A stretch of 64,000 bases of DNA from Thermosipho atlanticus DSM 15807 (GTDB lineage: Bacteria; Thermotogota; Thermotogae; Thermotogales; Fervidobacteriaceae), in assembly GCF_900129985.1 (NCBI RefSeq), contig NZ_FQXN01000001.1, positions 124,001 through 188,000 of the forward strand, in the 5' to 3' direction. Within the stretch, counting starts at the first letter, position 1. Each line of letters starts with the position of its first letter. Both the position numbers and the translations under genes were made by a program. Positions 36,322 through 43,608 of the stretch are shown here, in pieces. Under the pieces are notes generated by a model. The model was not told where the DNA came from. It ran no database searches and worked only from the letters and a program-made list of their open reading frames with translations.

Positions 36322-38175
36322 ATGATGGCAAATAAATTAATTCCTAAAAAAGAATTTTTTGCTCCTATAAAAGCGTGGAAATATATATTTAAAAAACCCG
36401 TTACCATAAAAGTTCCTTATGTTAAAAGAGAAGCAGCAGAAAGATATAGGGGATTTCACATAAATGATTGGAATGAGTGTATTGGTTGTGGGACATGTGC
36501 AAAGATCTGTCCGACAGATGCCATTAGAATGGTTGAAGTTGATGATTTACCGCACGAATACGGTAAAAAGCCACCACGTCCTGTCATAGATTATGGAAGA
36601 TGTTCATTCTGTGCAATGTGTGTGGATGTTTGTACTACAGGTTCACTAAAGATGACTAGAGAATATGTCCATGTTTCTCCAGAACCGGAAGACTTTATAT
36701 TTGCACCTACCGAAAAGGGAATTCATGGAATCGAGGATGTTCCTGTGGGATGGGTTAGAGATGATGATTCTGATTTGCTTGAACTTGAAAGAGTAGAAAT
36801 GGAAATGATTGAAGGTGAAGAGCGTTCAAAATCTTTTATTGAATACGTAAAAGGATACAGTAAGGAACAAGCCATGCATGAGGCTGCACGTTGTGTCGAA
36901 TGTGCTTTGTGTACGGATAGATGCCCTCAACATATGCAAATTCCAGAATACATAAAGGCAATATGGAGAGATGATTTAACAGATGCACTAAAGTGGCTTT
37001 TAAAGGGAAACGAGGAAAATAATATGTTAGGTGCAAATCCATTTTCTGCAGTTTGTGGAAGAGTTTGTACGCACAAATGTGAAGAAGCTTGTTCTTTGGG
37101 AAATAGAGGAGAGGCTATAGCTATAAGGTGGTTAAAGAGGTATATCGTTGATAACGTATCAGAGTATGATAAAGTTTTGGAAGTTAAACCGGAAAGGAAA
37201 AATAAAAAAGTTGCAATTGTTGGTTCTGGGCCTGCAGGGCTTTCAGCTGCGTACTTTTTAGCAACTATGGGATATGATGTAGAAGTTTTCGAATCTTTAT
37301 CAAAACCCGGTGGGGTGATGAGATACGGAATACCATCCTACAGGTTACCAGATGAAGCCCTTGACAAAGATATAGCTTTTATTCAAGCTTTGGGTGTAAA
37401 GATACACGTTGGTGTTTCTGTTGGAAAGGATATACCTCTACAAAAATTAAAAGACGAATTTGATGCGGTATTTGTATCAACAGGGTTTACTTTGGGACGT
37501 TCAACGGGAATTCCAGGAACAGAACATGAAGATGTAATTCAGGCATTACCTCTTTTAAGGGAAATTAGAGATTATCTTAGAGGAGAAGGACCAAAGCCCA
37601 AGATCCCAAAGAGTTTAGTAGTAATAGGTGGAGGTAATGTGGCAATGGATGTTGCAAGATCTATGGCAAGACTCCAGATAATGGAATACGGTAAGGTTGA
37701 TGTAAAGGTAACAAGTTTGGAAAGAACATATGAGGAAATGCCTGCTGATATGGAGGAAATAGAAGAAGGGGCAGAAGAAGGTGTAAAATTCTACCCGGGT
37801 TGGGGTCCCGTAAGGATCGTTATTGAAAACGATAAGGTTAGGGGAGTGGAATTAAAAAAATGTTTGCAGGTTTTTGATGAAAATAGAAGATTTAATCCTA
37901 AATTCGATGAAAATGAAAGACAGACACTAAAAGCTGAAATGGTTGTTGAAGCTATTGGTCAAGCACCGGATTATAGTTATCTTCCTGAAGATCTAAAAGA
38001 AAAATTGGAGTTTGTCAGAGGGAGAATTTTGACAAATGAATATAGGCAGACACCTGTTAAATGGTTGTTTGCAGGCGGAGATATTGTAAATGGTCCAGAT
38101 ATAATACACGGTGTGGCAGATGGATATTGGGCAGCAAGGGGAATTGATGAATTCCTTACAAAGGGGGCGAAATAA
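36322..38175 (+). CDS. mbxN: Mbx subunit N fused to GltD/NfnB-like NAD(P)H flavoprotein
   Basis: The 617-residue protein joins two enzymes. Residues 1-130 are NuoI-like with two [4Fe-4S] motifs (CIGCGTCAKICP, CSFCAMCVDVC). Residues about 180-617 are the small-subunit glutamate synthase/NfnB fold. That part has CVECALCTDRCP and a further Cys motif (VCGRVCTHKCEEAC), FAD site VAIVGSGPAGLSAAY and NAD(P)H site LVVIGGGNVAMDVARSMA, ending with LFAGGDIV. So electrons can pass from ferredoxin through Fe-S clusters to NAD(P), or in reverse. A similar fused gene closes the T. maritima cluster as I recall it (TM1217). Confidence 0.93.
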   Translation: MMANKLIPKKEFFAPIKAWKYIFKKPVTIKVPYVKREAAERYRGFHINDWNECIGCGTCAKICPTDAIRMVEVDDLPHEYGKKPPRPVIDYGRCSFCAMCVDVCTTGSLKMTREYVHVSPEPEDFIFAPTEKGIHGIEDVPVGWVRDDDSDLLELERVEMEMIEGEERSKSFIEYVKGYSKEQAMHEAARCVECALCTDRCPQHMQIPEYIKAIWRDDLTDALKWLLKGNEENNMLGANPFSAVCGRVCTHKCEEACSLGNRGEAIAIRWLKRYIVDNVSEYDKVLEVKPERKNKKVAIVGSGPAGLSAAYFLATMGYDVEVFESLSKPGGVMRYGIPSYRLPDEALDKDIAFIQALGVKIHVGVSVGKDIPLQKLKDEFDAVFVSTGFTLGRSTGIPGTEHEDVIQALPLLREIRDYLRGEGPKPKIPKSLVVIGGGNVAMDVARSMARLQIMEYGKVDVKVTSLERTYEEMPADMEEIEEGAEEGVKFYPGWGPVRIVIENDKVRGVELKKCLQVFDENRRFNPKFDENERQTLKAEMVVEAIGQAPDYSYLPEDLKEKLEFVRGRILTNEYRQTPVKWLFAGGDIVNGPDIIHGVADGYWAARGIDEFLTKGAK

Positions 38176-38678
38176 TGTCTATTGAAGATATTTTAAAGGT
38201 TGCGGAAAATTTTGAGATCGAGGGATTTAAGTTTTACAAAGAGAAAAAAGAAGAGGTAAAAAATAAATTGGCAAAAGAAGTGTTGGAATTTTTACAAGAA
38301 ATGGAAAGAGAGCATACGGAGTATATTAGAAAGATAAGGAAAGCCTTAGAAGAAGAAGGGGAAATACCAGTTGCACCTTTAGATACGACAAAAGACTTTT
38401 TTAATGAGAGACTTAAGGACCAAAAGATAGAAGAGACACCATCTGAAGATGATATAAAGGATTTGTCAATTTTAAGAATGGCATTGTTAATAGAAAAAGA
38501 TTTTGTAATTTATTACGATAAAGCTGCAGAGAGAGCAAAGGTAATGGAAGATAAGACACTAGAAAGTATATTAATAAACTTGAGAGAATGGGAAAAGGGA
38601 CATGTAAAATTAGTTAAAGAGCTTATTTCACGGATATTTGAGAAAAACAGGTTGGATTTGGGATTTTATCCATTTTAA
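38175..38678 (+). CDS. Ferritin-like/rubrerythrin-type diiron protein, last gene of the Mbx operon
   Basis: The 167-residue protein is a predicted four-helix bundle with two ExxH-type repeats: ENFEIEGFKFYKEKKEE with EMEREHTEYIRKI, and ALLIEKDFVIYYDKA with EWEKGHVKLVKEL. These fit a carboxylate-bridged diiron site. It lacks the rubredoxin domain. Its ATG overlaps the mbxN stop (TAATG), so it is translationally coupled to the complex. It may protect the oxygen-sensitive Fe-S subunits by reducing peroxide or storing iron; that is inference. Confidence 0.82.
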   Translation: MSIEDILKVAENFEIEGFKFYKEKKEEVKNKLAKEVLEFLQEMEREHTEYIRKIRKALEEEGEIPVAPLDTTKDFFNERLKDQKIEETPSEDDIKDLSILRMALLIEKDFVIYYDKAAERAKVMEDKTLESILINLREWEKGHVKLVKELISRIFEKNRLDLGFYPF

Positions 38679-38680
38679 TT

Positions 38681-38710
38681 AAAAAAGGCACCCAAATGGG
38701 TGTCTTTTTT
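38681..38710 (+). terminator. Rho-independent terminator of the Mbx operon
   Basis: AAAAAAGGCACCC pairs with GGGTGTCTTTTTT (one G-T pair) around a 4-base loop. Confidence 0.9.
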
Positions 38711-38727
38711 AATAAATTTAAATGCGG

Positions 38728-38733
38728 TATAAT
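38728..38733 (+). promoter_or_regulatory. -10 box of the first small ferritin-like gene
   Basis: TATAAT lies 39 nt upstream of the ATG, just after the Mbx terminator. The -35 region is T-rich and not clear. Confidence 0.5.
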
Positions 38734-38772
38734 AAAAATACACCATAACTTACTTTTAATGGAGTGGATAAC

Positions 38773-39084
38773 ATGCCAGAATTTTCTAATCCATTTTCAG
38801 GGTTAAAATCTGATAGAAAATTAACTCATGATGAATTAGTTAGAGCTATTCGTTATATGATTTCAGCTGAGTATGAAGCTATACAACTTTACATGCAATT
38901 GGCAGAATCTACGGATAATGAACTTGCAAGGGAAGTATTAATAGATATAGCAAATGAAGAAAGAGTACATACTGGCGAATTTTTGAGGTTATTAAAAGAA
39001 CTTGAACCAGATGAAGAGAAATATTACAACGAAGGAGCTATGGAAGTTGAAGAAGAAATAAAAAAGTTAAAAGGCGAACTTTAA
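38773..39084 (+). CDS. Small ferritin-like protein, encapsulated-ferritin/rubrerythrin type (copy 1)
   Basis: The 103-residue protein has a ferritin-like half bundle: AIRYMISAEYEAIQLYMQLAE (metal-binding Glu, Tyr) and DIANEERVHTGEFLRLL (EExxH). Single-hairpin ferritins of this length assemble as dimers or decamers to make the diiron site, as in EncFtn cargo proteins. No encapsulin shell gene is in the window. The ATG at 38773 follows GGAGTGG; the in-frame GTG at 38764 is part of that site. A close paralogue lies at 45448-45759, roughly four-fifths identical by eye. Confidence 0.85.
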   Translation: MPEFSNPFSGLKSDRKLTHDELVRAIRYMISAEYEAIQLYMQLAESTDNELAREVLIDIANEERVHTGEFLRLLKELEPDEEKYYNEGAMEVEEEIKKLKGEL

Positions 39085-39581
39085 TCGTCTATGTCTTTTA
39101 AAATTCTATTTGTATTAAAGTTTACTTTTGTTAATAAAGAAGGATTTTTGTTTATTATTTGCTTGATGTCTATGTCATTTTTGTTGTTAAAAAATGGAGC
39201 AATAATTAAGTGTTTTCCGTTACAGTATTTTTGGAGGGTTTTTATATCTTCTTTTTTTATAAATGGCATATCTGTTAGGAAAATGGCAACATATTCGGGA
39301 AGAATATCTGTGCTTTTTATTTCTTTTATTGCTAATTTAATTGATGTACTGATGCCCTCTTTATAATTTTTGTTTTTAAGAATAAAAAAATTGTCTGGAA
39401 TTACAAAATTTCATAAAGGATTAACAACTATGTAATTTTTATCGAAATTGCAACTTTTTACTAAATCTATTACCATTTGAAGCATAAATTTATCGCCAAT
39501 AGTATGTAGTAATTTTATTCCATTTTTATACCTTTTTCCTTCACCTGTGGCTAAAATAATTGAATATATATTTTTTTGCAT
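39081..39581 (-). pseudogene. Decayed MocA/MobA-like nucleotidyltransferase
   Basis: From ATG 39581 (RBS AAGGGGAT) the frame gives IYSIILATGEGKRYKNGIKLL and reads to NYIVVNP, then stops at 39411. After a frameshift near 39408, the other frame continues with IPDNFFILKNKNYKEGISTS through EYVAIFLTDMPFIKKED to ILKDIDD at 39081. Compared with the intact homologue at 47018-47620 it lacks about 9 codons at the frameshift and about 23 codons near the C-terminus (the FPTFIHHSLFEKLF...TG region). The LAAG loop has become LATG. It converges on the ferritin-like gene with a 4-base overlap. Confidence 0.9.
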
Positions 39582-39610
39582 TTTTATCCCCTTTAAATAT
39601 TGTACCATAT

Positions 39611-39644
39611 AAAAAATCTCTCTGCAGATGCAGAGAGATTTTTT
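39611..39644. terminator. Terminator, perfect 16-bp inverted repeat
   Basis: AAAAAATCTCTCTGCA and its exact complement flank a 2-base loop, with a T/A tract on both sides. It directly follows the ferredoxin stop and ends the minus-strand operon. Confidence 0.9.
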
Positions 39645-39911
39645 TTAATATCCTCTTCCCCTTCCGTAGCCTAAACCTCTTCCAAATCCGCGATGGCCCA
39701 TTCCTTTCCCCATACCTCTAAGTGAGGGATTCTCATAGTTTGGTCGAATTGCGTTTTTGGGACATTTTTCCATACATAAACCGCATCTTGTACAAATGTT
39801 ATTGTTTATAAAAGGATAACCATCGTCTTGGATGAAGATAGCATTTTCCACGGGACACACATTAACACAAATTTTACATTTTACACAATCTTCTTTCTTT
39901 ACCCATGGCAT
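39645..39911 (-). CDS. 2[4Fe-4S] ferredoxin with Gly/Arg-rich tail
   Basis: The 88-residue protein has two cluster motifs (CVKCKICVNVCP and CTRCGLCMEKCP) and then a 26-residue tail of Gly, Arg and aromatic residues (GMGKGMGHRGFGRGLGYGRGRGY). The tail is unusual for a ferredoxin and recalls tails seen on some NifX/MinD-cluster proteins. It is the last gene of a five-gene operon, 4 nt after the NifX-like gene, and may supply electrons or accept clusters in it. Confidence 0.9.
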   Translation of the reverse strand: MPWVKKEDCVKCKICVNVCPVENAIFIQDDGYPFINNNICTRCGLCMEKCPKNAIRPNYENPSLRGMGKGMGHRGFGRGLGYGRGRGY

Positions 39912-39915
39912 AATA

Positions 39916-40239
39916 TCACCCCTGTAGTTGCGTTTTAACTAACTCCAATGCTTTACTTACTTCGGGTGTGTCCACTGTAATGGATATGTATCCAAGTTCT
40001 TCAAGCCTTTTTTTAGAACTTCTTCCCATAGACATTCCTACCCATACTTTGCAGTCTCCTAAAAATTCAAGAATTTCATCCACTTTTGCATGTAAGTGAG
40101 TTTCTGTATATGGATTTTGCCTTTCTTCTTTTTTTACAAAATTTGTTCCATCAAATTCGTAAATCAAATAGGTATTAGAGTGACCAAAATGTTTTGGATT
40201 TATTGTTTTTCCATCTACTGTTCCTATTGCAACTAACAT
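39916..40239 (-). CDS. NifX/NifB-C-terminal-like cofactor-binding protein
   Basis: The 107-residue protein belongs to the dinitrogenase iron-molybdenum cofactor biosynthesis family (PF02579): VAIGTVDGKTINPKHFGHSNTYLIYEF, a helix with Lys/Asp, and ELGYISITVDTPEVSKALEL. Members bind Fe-S or Fe-Mo type clusters. Nitrogenase genes are absent here. It lies in an operon with a second family member and two MinD-type ATPases, a layout common in anaerobes and of unknown purpose. Confidence 0.9.
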   Translation of the reverse strand: MLVAIGTVDGKTINPKHFGHSNTYLIYEFDGTNFVKKEERQNPYTETHLHAKVDEILEFLGDCKVWVGMSMGRSSKKRLEELGYISITVDTPEVSKALELVKTQLQG

Positions 40240-40248
40240 AATATCACC

Positions 40249-40593
40249 TTAATTTGTTGCGTTTTCGGTTTTTTCTAGTTTTCCATTCTTGAAGTTTTCA
40301 ATTATATTTTTTATTGTGTCTTTTTGTGTTATATAAACATCTATTTTTGCAGCTTTAAGAACATCAAAAGCGTTTTTTCCTACACTTTGAGAAATTAATG
40401 CTTTAACACCTTTGTTTGCAAGTGTTTGAGAAACTTTTGGGCCTTTACCATGTGCTTCTGATGAGTCATTTTCTATAACTTCTACTATTTCATCTTTGTC
40501 AGTATCGTAAATGATAATGTACTCTGCCCTTGCGTATCTGTCGTTGATCATTGAATCAAGAGTTCTGTCTTCAGATGGAATTGCTATTTTCAT
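40249..40593 (-). CDS. NifX/NifB-C-terminal-like protein (second)
   Basis: The 114-residue protein is another PF02579 member: MKIAIPSEDRTLDSMINDRYARAEYIIIYDTD, GPKVSQTLANKGVKALISQSVGKNAFDVLKAAKIDVY. The order is typical of MTH1175-like proteins. It overlaps the upstream MinD-type ATPase by 4 nt and precedes the first NifX-like gene by 9 nt. Confidence 0.9.
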   Translation of the reverse strand: MKIAIPSEDRTLDSMINDRYARAEYIIIYDTDKDEIVEVIENDSSEAHGKGPKVSQTLANKGVKALISQSVGKNAFDVLKAAKIDVYITQKDTIKNIIENFKNGKLEKTENATN

Positions 40594-41471
40594 GCTTTTT
40601 CCTCCTTTTTTATGATTTTAATTAATTTTTTGTATATTTCCATTATTGCCTTTGCCGCTTTACTATCTTTAAATGTAACTATAGGTTTACTTTCAAGGAT
40701 TGCATTTTCTACAGTCTCGTCAAATGGAATTTTTCCCAGTATTGATATGTTTTCTTTTCGACAAAAACTTTCTATTTCTTTTGAAATTTCTTCATTAATG
40801 TCGTATTTGTTAATTACAATTGCAAAATCTCTTTTAAAATGTCTAACGGTATCTATGATCCTCTTTAAATCATGTATACCACTTAAAGTTGGTTCCGTGA
40901 CAATTATTACAAAATATGTGGCAGCAATTGATGAAGTTGCTGGACAACCGATACCAGGTGCACCATCGATTAAAACTATTTCTTTGTTTAGATTTTTAGA
41001 CTTTTCTATTGCTAATTTTCTAACCTCTGCAACCAATCCTCCTGAAGTTTCTTCACCTGGAGTTAAGTTTCCATGGACTATATTTTTTGTTTCGGAGGTA
41101 GAATAATAAAATTTACCAGATAATGATTCTTCCAGTTTAATGGCGTTTTGCGGACATGAAATTACACACGCATTACAACCTTCACAGGCATATGGATCAA
41201 CTTTATATGAACCGTCAAACACAATTGCTTCAAATCTGCATACTTTTTTACATATCCCGCAATTATTGCATTTTTCGTGATCAATTATTGCTTTTTTTCC
41301 ACCGTAGTATTCATGTTCTTCTAATACCTTTGAATTAAACATTAGGTTTAGGTTTGCCGCATCCACATCACAATCTGCTAGAATTGCATTGTCAAATAAA
41401 ATTCCAAGTGAAGAACTTAATGTTGTTTTACCAGTTCCACCTTTACCACTAACTATTGCTATTTGTTTCAT
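40590..41471 (-). CDS. MinD/Mrp-type P-loop ATPase with inserted ferredoxin domain (B)
   Basis: The 293-residue protein has the deviant Walker A GKGGTGKTTLSSSL (residues 9-22). Two [4Fe-4S] motifs are inserted at about 65-110 (CNNCGICKKVC, CEGCNACVISCP), with IDGAPGIGCPATSS (Walker B/switch). It is the CODH/Mrp-NBP35-like class that carries or loads Fe-S clusters. It is a paralogue of the next gene and overlaps it by 4 nt; the two probably act as a heterodimer. Confidence 0.93.
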   Translation of the reverse strand: MKQIAIVSGKGGTGKTTLSSSLGILFDNAILADCDVDAANLNLMFNSKVLEEHEYYGGKKAIIDHEKCNNCGICKKVCRFEAIVFDGSYKVDPYACEGCNACVISCPQNAIKLEESLSGKFYYSTSETKNIVHGNLTPGEETSGGLVAEVRKLAIEKSKNLNKEIVLIDGAPGIGCPATSSIAATYFVIIVTEPTLSGIHDLKRIIDTVRHFKRDFAIVINKYDINEEISKEIESFCRKENISILGKIPFDETVENAILESKPIVTFKDSKAAKAIMEIYKKLIKIIKKEEKA

Positions 41472-42316
41472 TTTACCAGCTCCTTTATTGTTTCATAAAC
41501 TGCAATGAATTTTTCTTGGTAATCTGGGAGATATTCTGTAAATAACTTTCCTTCGGAGTAAATTTTTGCAATTTGTTTTTCAAAAGGAATTCTCATTAAA
41601 ATTGGTATGCTTTTTTCAGCAGCATAATTGTCAATTATTTTTGTTTTGGGGTTATCACGATTGATTATGATGCCTGAAGGAATGTTCATTTCATTAACAA
41701 GTTCCAAAGCTAGTTTTAAATCATGTAATCCAAAGATTGTGGGTTCTGTAACAAGAATTGCAAAATCGATATTTCTTAGCGTTTCAACAACTGGACATGA
41801 ACTTCCAGGTTGCGAATCAATTATTACAATTTCTGCGTTATTATCAATATGTTTTTTCAATTGTCTAATGATTTTGACACCAGAGGGTTCGCCTATGTTT
41901 AATAATCCCATTCCAAACTTTAGATTTTCATTTACTTTTCCTAGCATTATTTTGCCTATGCTTTTTGGACTTTCAGTTATGGCATTTACAGGACATACCA
42001 TTTTACATACTCCACAACCATGACACAAGCTTCTAAAAATCATAGCTCCAGATTCAAAAACTGATATGGCACCAAATTGACAGTTTCTTGAACATTCACC
42101 ACATCTAATACATGTGTTATTATCGACAACAGGAAGTAAAAGTTCAACGTTTTCTTCATGGGTAAATGAAATATCGAAAAAAATGTGATCATTCGGCTCT
42201 TCAACGTCTGCATCAAGTAATTGCACAATTTTTAATTTGGATAATGTCCATGCAAGGTTTGTTGAGATAGTTGTTTTACCTGTTCCGCCTTTTCCACTTA
42301 GAATAGCAATCTTCAC
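41468..42316 (-). CDS. MinD/Mrp-type P-loop ATPase with inserted ferredoxin domain (A)
   Basis: The 282-residue protein has Walker A GKGGTGKTTISTNL, Fe-S motifs CIRCGECSRNC and CHGCGVCKMVCP, and IDSQPGSSCPV. It is the first gene of the operon. The GTG start follows TAGGAGGGG. The promoter upstream is an exact consensus, so the operon should be strongly expressed unless repressed; the PadR gene immediately upstream on the same strand is a candidate regulator. Confidence 0.93.
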   Translation of the reverse strand: MKIAILSGKGGTGKTTISTNLAWTLSKLKIVQLLDADVEEPNDHIFFDISFTHEENVELLLPVVDNNTCIRCGECSRNCQFGAISVFESGAMIFRSLCHGCGVCKMVCPVNAITESPKSIGKIMLGKVNENLKFGMGLLNIGEPSGVKIIRQLKKHIDNNAEIVIIDSQPGSSCPVVETLRNIDFAILVTEPTIFGLHDLKLALELVNEMNIPSGIIINRDNPKTKIIDNYAAEKSIPILMRIPFEKQIAKIYSEGKLFTEYLPDYQEKFIAVYETIKELVK

Positions 42317-42356
42317 GTAAGCCCCTCCTATATGTTAATTACATATATATACTTAG

Positions 42357-42385
42357 ATTATATAATATCTTATTACATATGTCAA
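42357..42385 (-). promoter_or_regulatory. Exact-consensus promoter of the MinD/NifX/ferredoxin operon
   Basis: On the minus strand TTGACA-N17-TATAAT. ATGT/ACAT half-sites (ACATATGT at 42375-42382 over the -35, and ATGTTAATTACAT at 42332-42344 after the +1) resemble PadR-type operators (ATGT-N-ACAT). Confidence 0.85.
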
Positions 42386-42475
42386 TTTATGGGTACATAC
42401 TGGAAAAATTTTTCTTGTTAAAAGGATGGTTACTCATTTGGGAGGATTAGAAAAAGAAGTTCAAAAATATATTAT

Positions 42476-42820
42476 TCAAATTTTCGAAACTTTCATAATG
42501 AATTTATCTATGACTTTTTTAACTTTTAGTAATTCCTCTTTGCTTTTTTTTAAGTATTCTATACCTTTTGGGGTTATATAATAAATTTTTTTTGAAGGTC
42601 CTTGGCGATTTGTATCCCATTTTGAATAAATTAATTTTTCGTTTTCTAATTTTGTCAAAATTCTATATAGATTTCCCATTTGACCTAGGCCTATAAGTTG
42701 AATTCCGAATTCTGAAAGTCTGTTAGCAATTTCATAACCATGAATTGGTGTTTCAGCAATAATTAATAAAATGAATGGTTCGATAAATGTTTTTCTGTAC
42801 CTTCCAGCACCTTTTTTCAT
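42476..42820 (-). CDS. PadR-family transcriptional regulator
   Basis: The 114-residue protein has the PadR fold: FILLIIAETPIHGYEIANRLSEF, QMGNLYRILTKLENEKLI, wing RQGPSKKIYYITPKGIEYL and a C-terminal dimer helix. I set the start at ATG 42820 (spaced from GGAGG); an upstream in-frame ATG overlaps that site. It reads towards the MinD/NifX operon 160 nt away, which has ATGT-type sites in its promoter. A 7-6-7 inverted repeat lies just upstream of its own start. Confidence 0.9.
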   Translation of the reverse strand: MKKGAGRYRKTFIEPFILLIIAETPIHGYEIANRLSEFGIQLIGLGQMGNLYRILTKLENEKLIYSKWDTNRQGPSKKIYYITPKGIEYLKKSKEELLKVKKVIDKFIMKVSKI

Positions 42821-42837
42821 ATTTACCTCCATTTTTA

Positions 42838-42857
42838 TTTATTCGATTTTGAATAAA
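42838..42857 (-). promoter_or_regulatory. Inverted repeat upstream of padR
   Basis: TTTATTC-GATTTT-GAATAAA is a perfect 7-6-7 repeat, 18 nt before the regulator start, in the position of an autoregulatory operator. Confidence 0.5.
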
Positions 42858-42883
42858 ACAATATTTTTCAAAATTTAATGTTT

Positions 42884-43501
42884 TTAGCTTTGTTCACTTT
42901 TAAACACTAAGCTTAGCAAAGTATGAATATCTCTTATTCTTTTAAAAATGAGCAACACAAGGTTATAAAACCAAAATTGTTGTAGTATGAAACTATATTG
43001 TAATACAAACAAGATGATTCCAATTATTCCAAAACCTGTTAAATCAAGTAAAGCATCAATTTCTGGAAGAGAAGGTTTGTTTTTGTTTATTTTTCGTTCG
43101 ATGTATTTGAGAATTCCGAGAATAACAGCATAAAAAAATGAAATTTGAAATTTGGTTAAAGCACTCCATACGCCAAACGTAGTTGCAAGTGCTTTACCAC
43201 CTTTAAACTTTAAAAATGGTGAAAATGCATGCCCAAGTATTGGTGAAAGTGCAAGAAATATAATTCTTGAATCATCAAGACCAATAACTTTGGCAAAATA
43301 ATAAGCAGGAAGATAACCTTTTAAAAAATCTAAAGATGCCCCTAAAATTCCATAGGTTAAACCAGCAGCATATCCAAGATTAAAAGCTCCTGGATTTCCT
43401 TCACGAATTTCCTTTAAATTTATTCCTTTTAGACGTGCAAGCCAATAAGAAAACATGATAGCTCCCGAAAAAAAGCCTATTAAAGACATTATTAAAATCA
43501 T
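42884..43501 (-). CDS. plsY: Glycerol-3-phosphate acyltransferase PlsY-like
   Basis: The 205-residue membrane protein transfers acyl groups from acyl-phosphate to glycerol 3-phosphate, the first step of phospholipid synthesis. PlsY motifs are REGNPGAFNLGYAAG (residues 33-47), SPILGHAFSPFLKFKGGKALAT (90-110) and a third short motif. The helical pattern fits. GAFN replaces the more usual GATN and there is a longer hydrophilic loop (YIERKINKNKPSLPEID), so it is somewhat divergent. It stands alone. Confidence 0.88.
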   Translation of the reverse strand: MILIMSLIGFFSGAIMFSYWLARLKGINLKEIREGNPGAFNLGYAAGLTYGILGASLDFLKGYLPAYYFAKVIGLDDSRIIFLALSPILGHAFSPFLKFKGGKALATTFGVWSALTKFQISFFYAVILGILKYIERKINKNKPSLPEIDALLDLTGFGIIGIILFVLQYSFILQQFWFYNLVLLIFKRIRDIHTLLSLVFKSEQS

Positions 43502-43608
43502 TTTGTCCTCCGCTTATGGTTTTGCATTTCTAGTATTATTATACTCTAAATGTTAAATTTTTTGTATATTTTTTGAAAAATGTTATATAATGAGAATGAG
43601 GTGATAAT

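Noticed and set aside
38773-39084. An encapsulin system
   Set aside because: The ferritin-like proteins resemble encapsulated ferritins but there is no shell gene nor an obvious C-terminal targeting peptide here.
39091-39366. 91-codon plus-strand frame over the MocA remnant
   Set aside because: It is the reverse of the pseudogene, whose minus-strand translation aligns with the intact copy.
39645-42316. A nitrogen-fixation locus
   Set aside because: NifX-like and MinD-type proteins occur without NifHDK, NifE or NifN; the family is widespread in non-fixing anaerobes.
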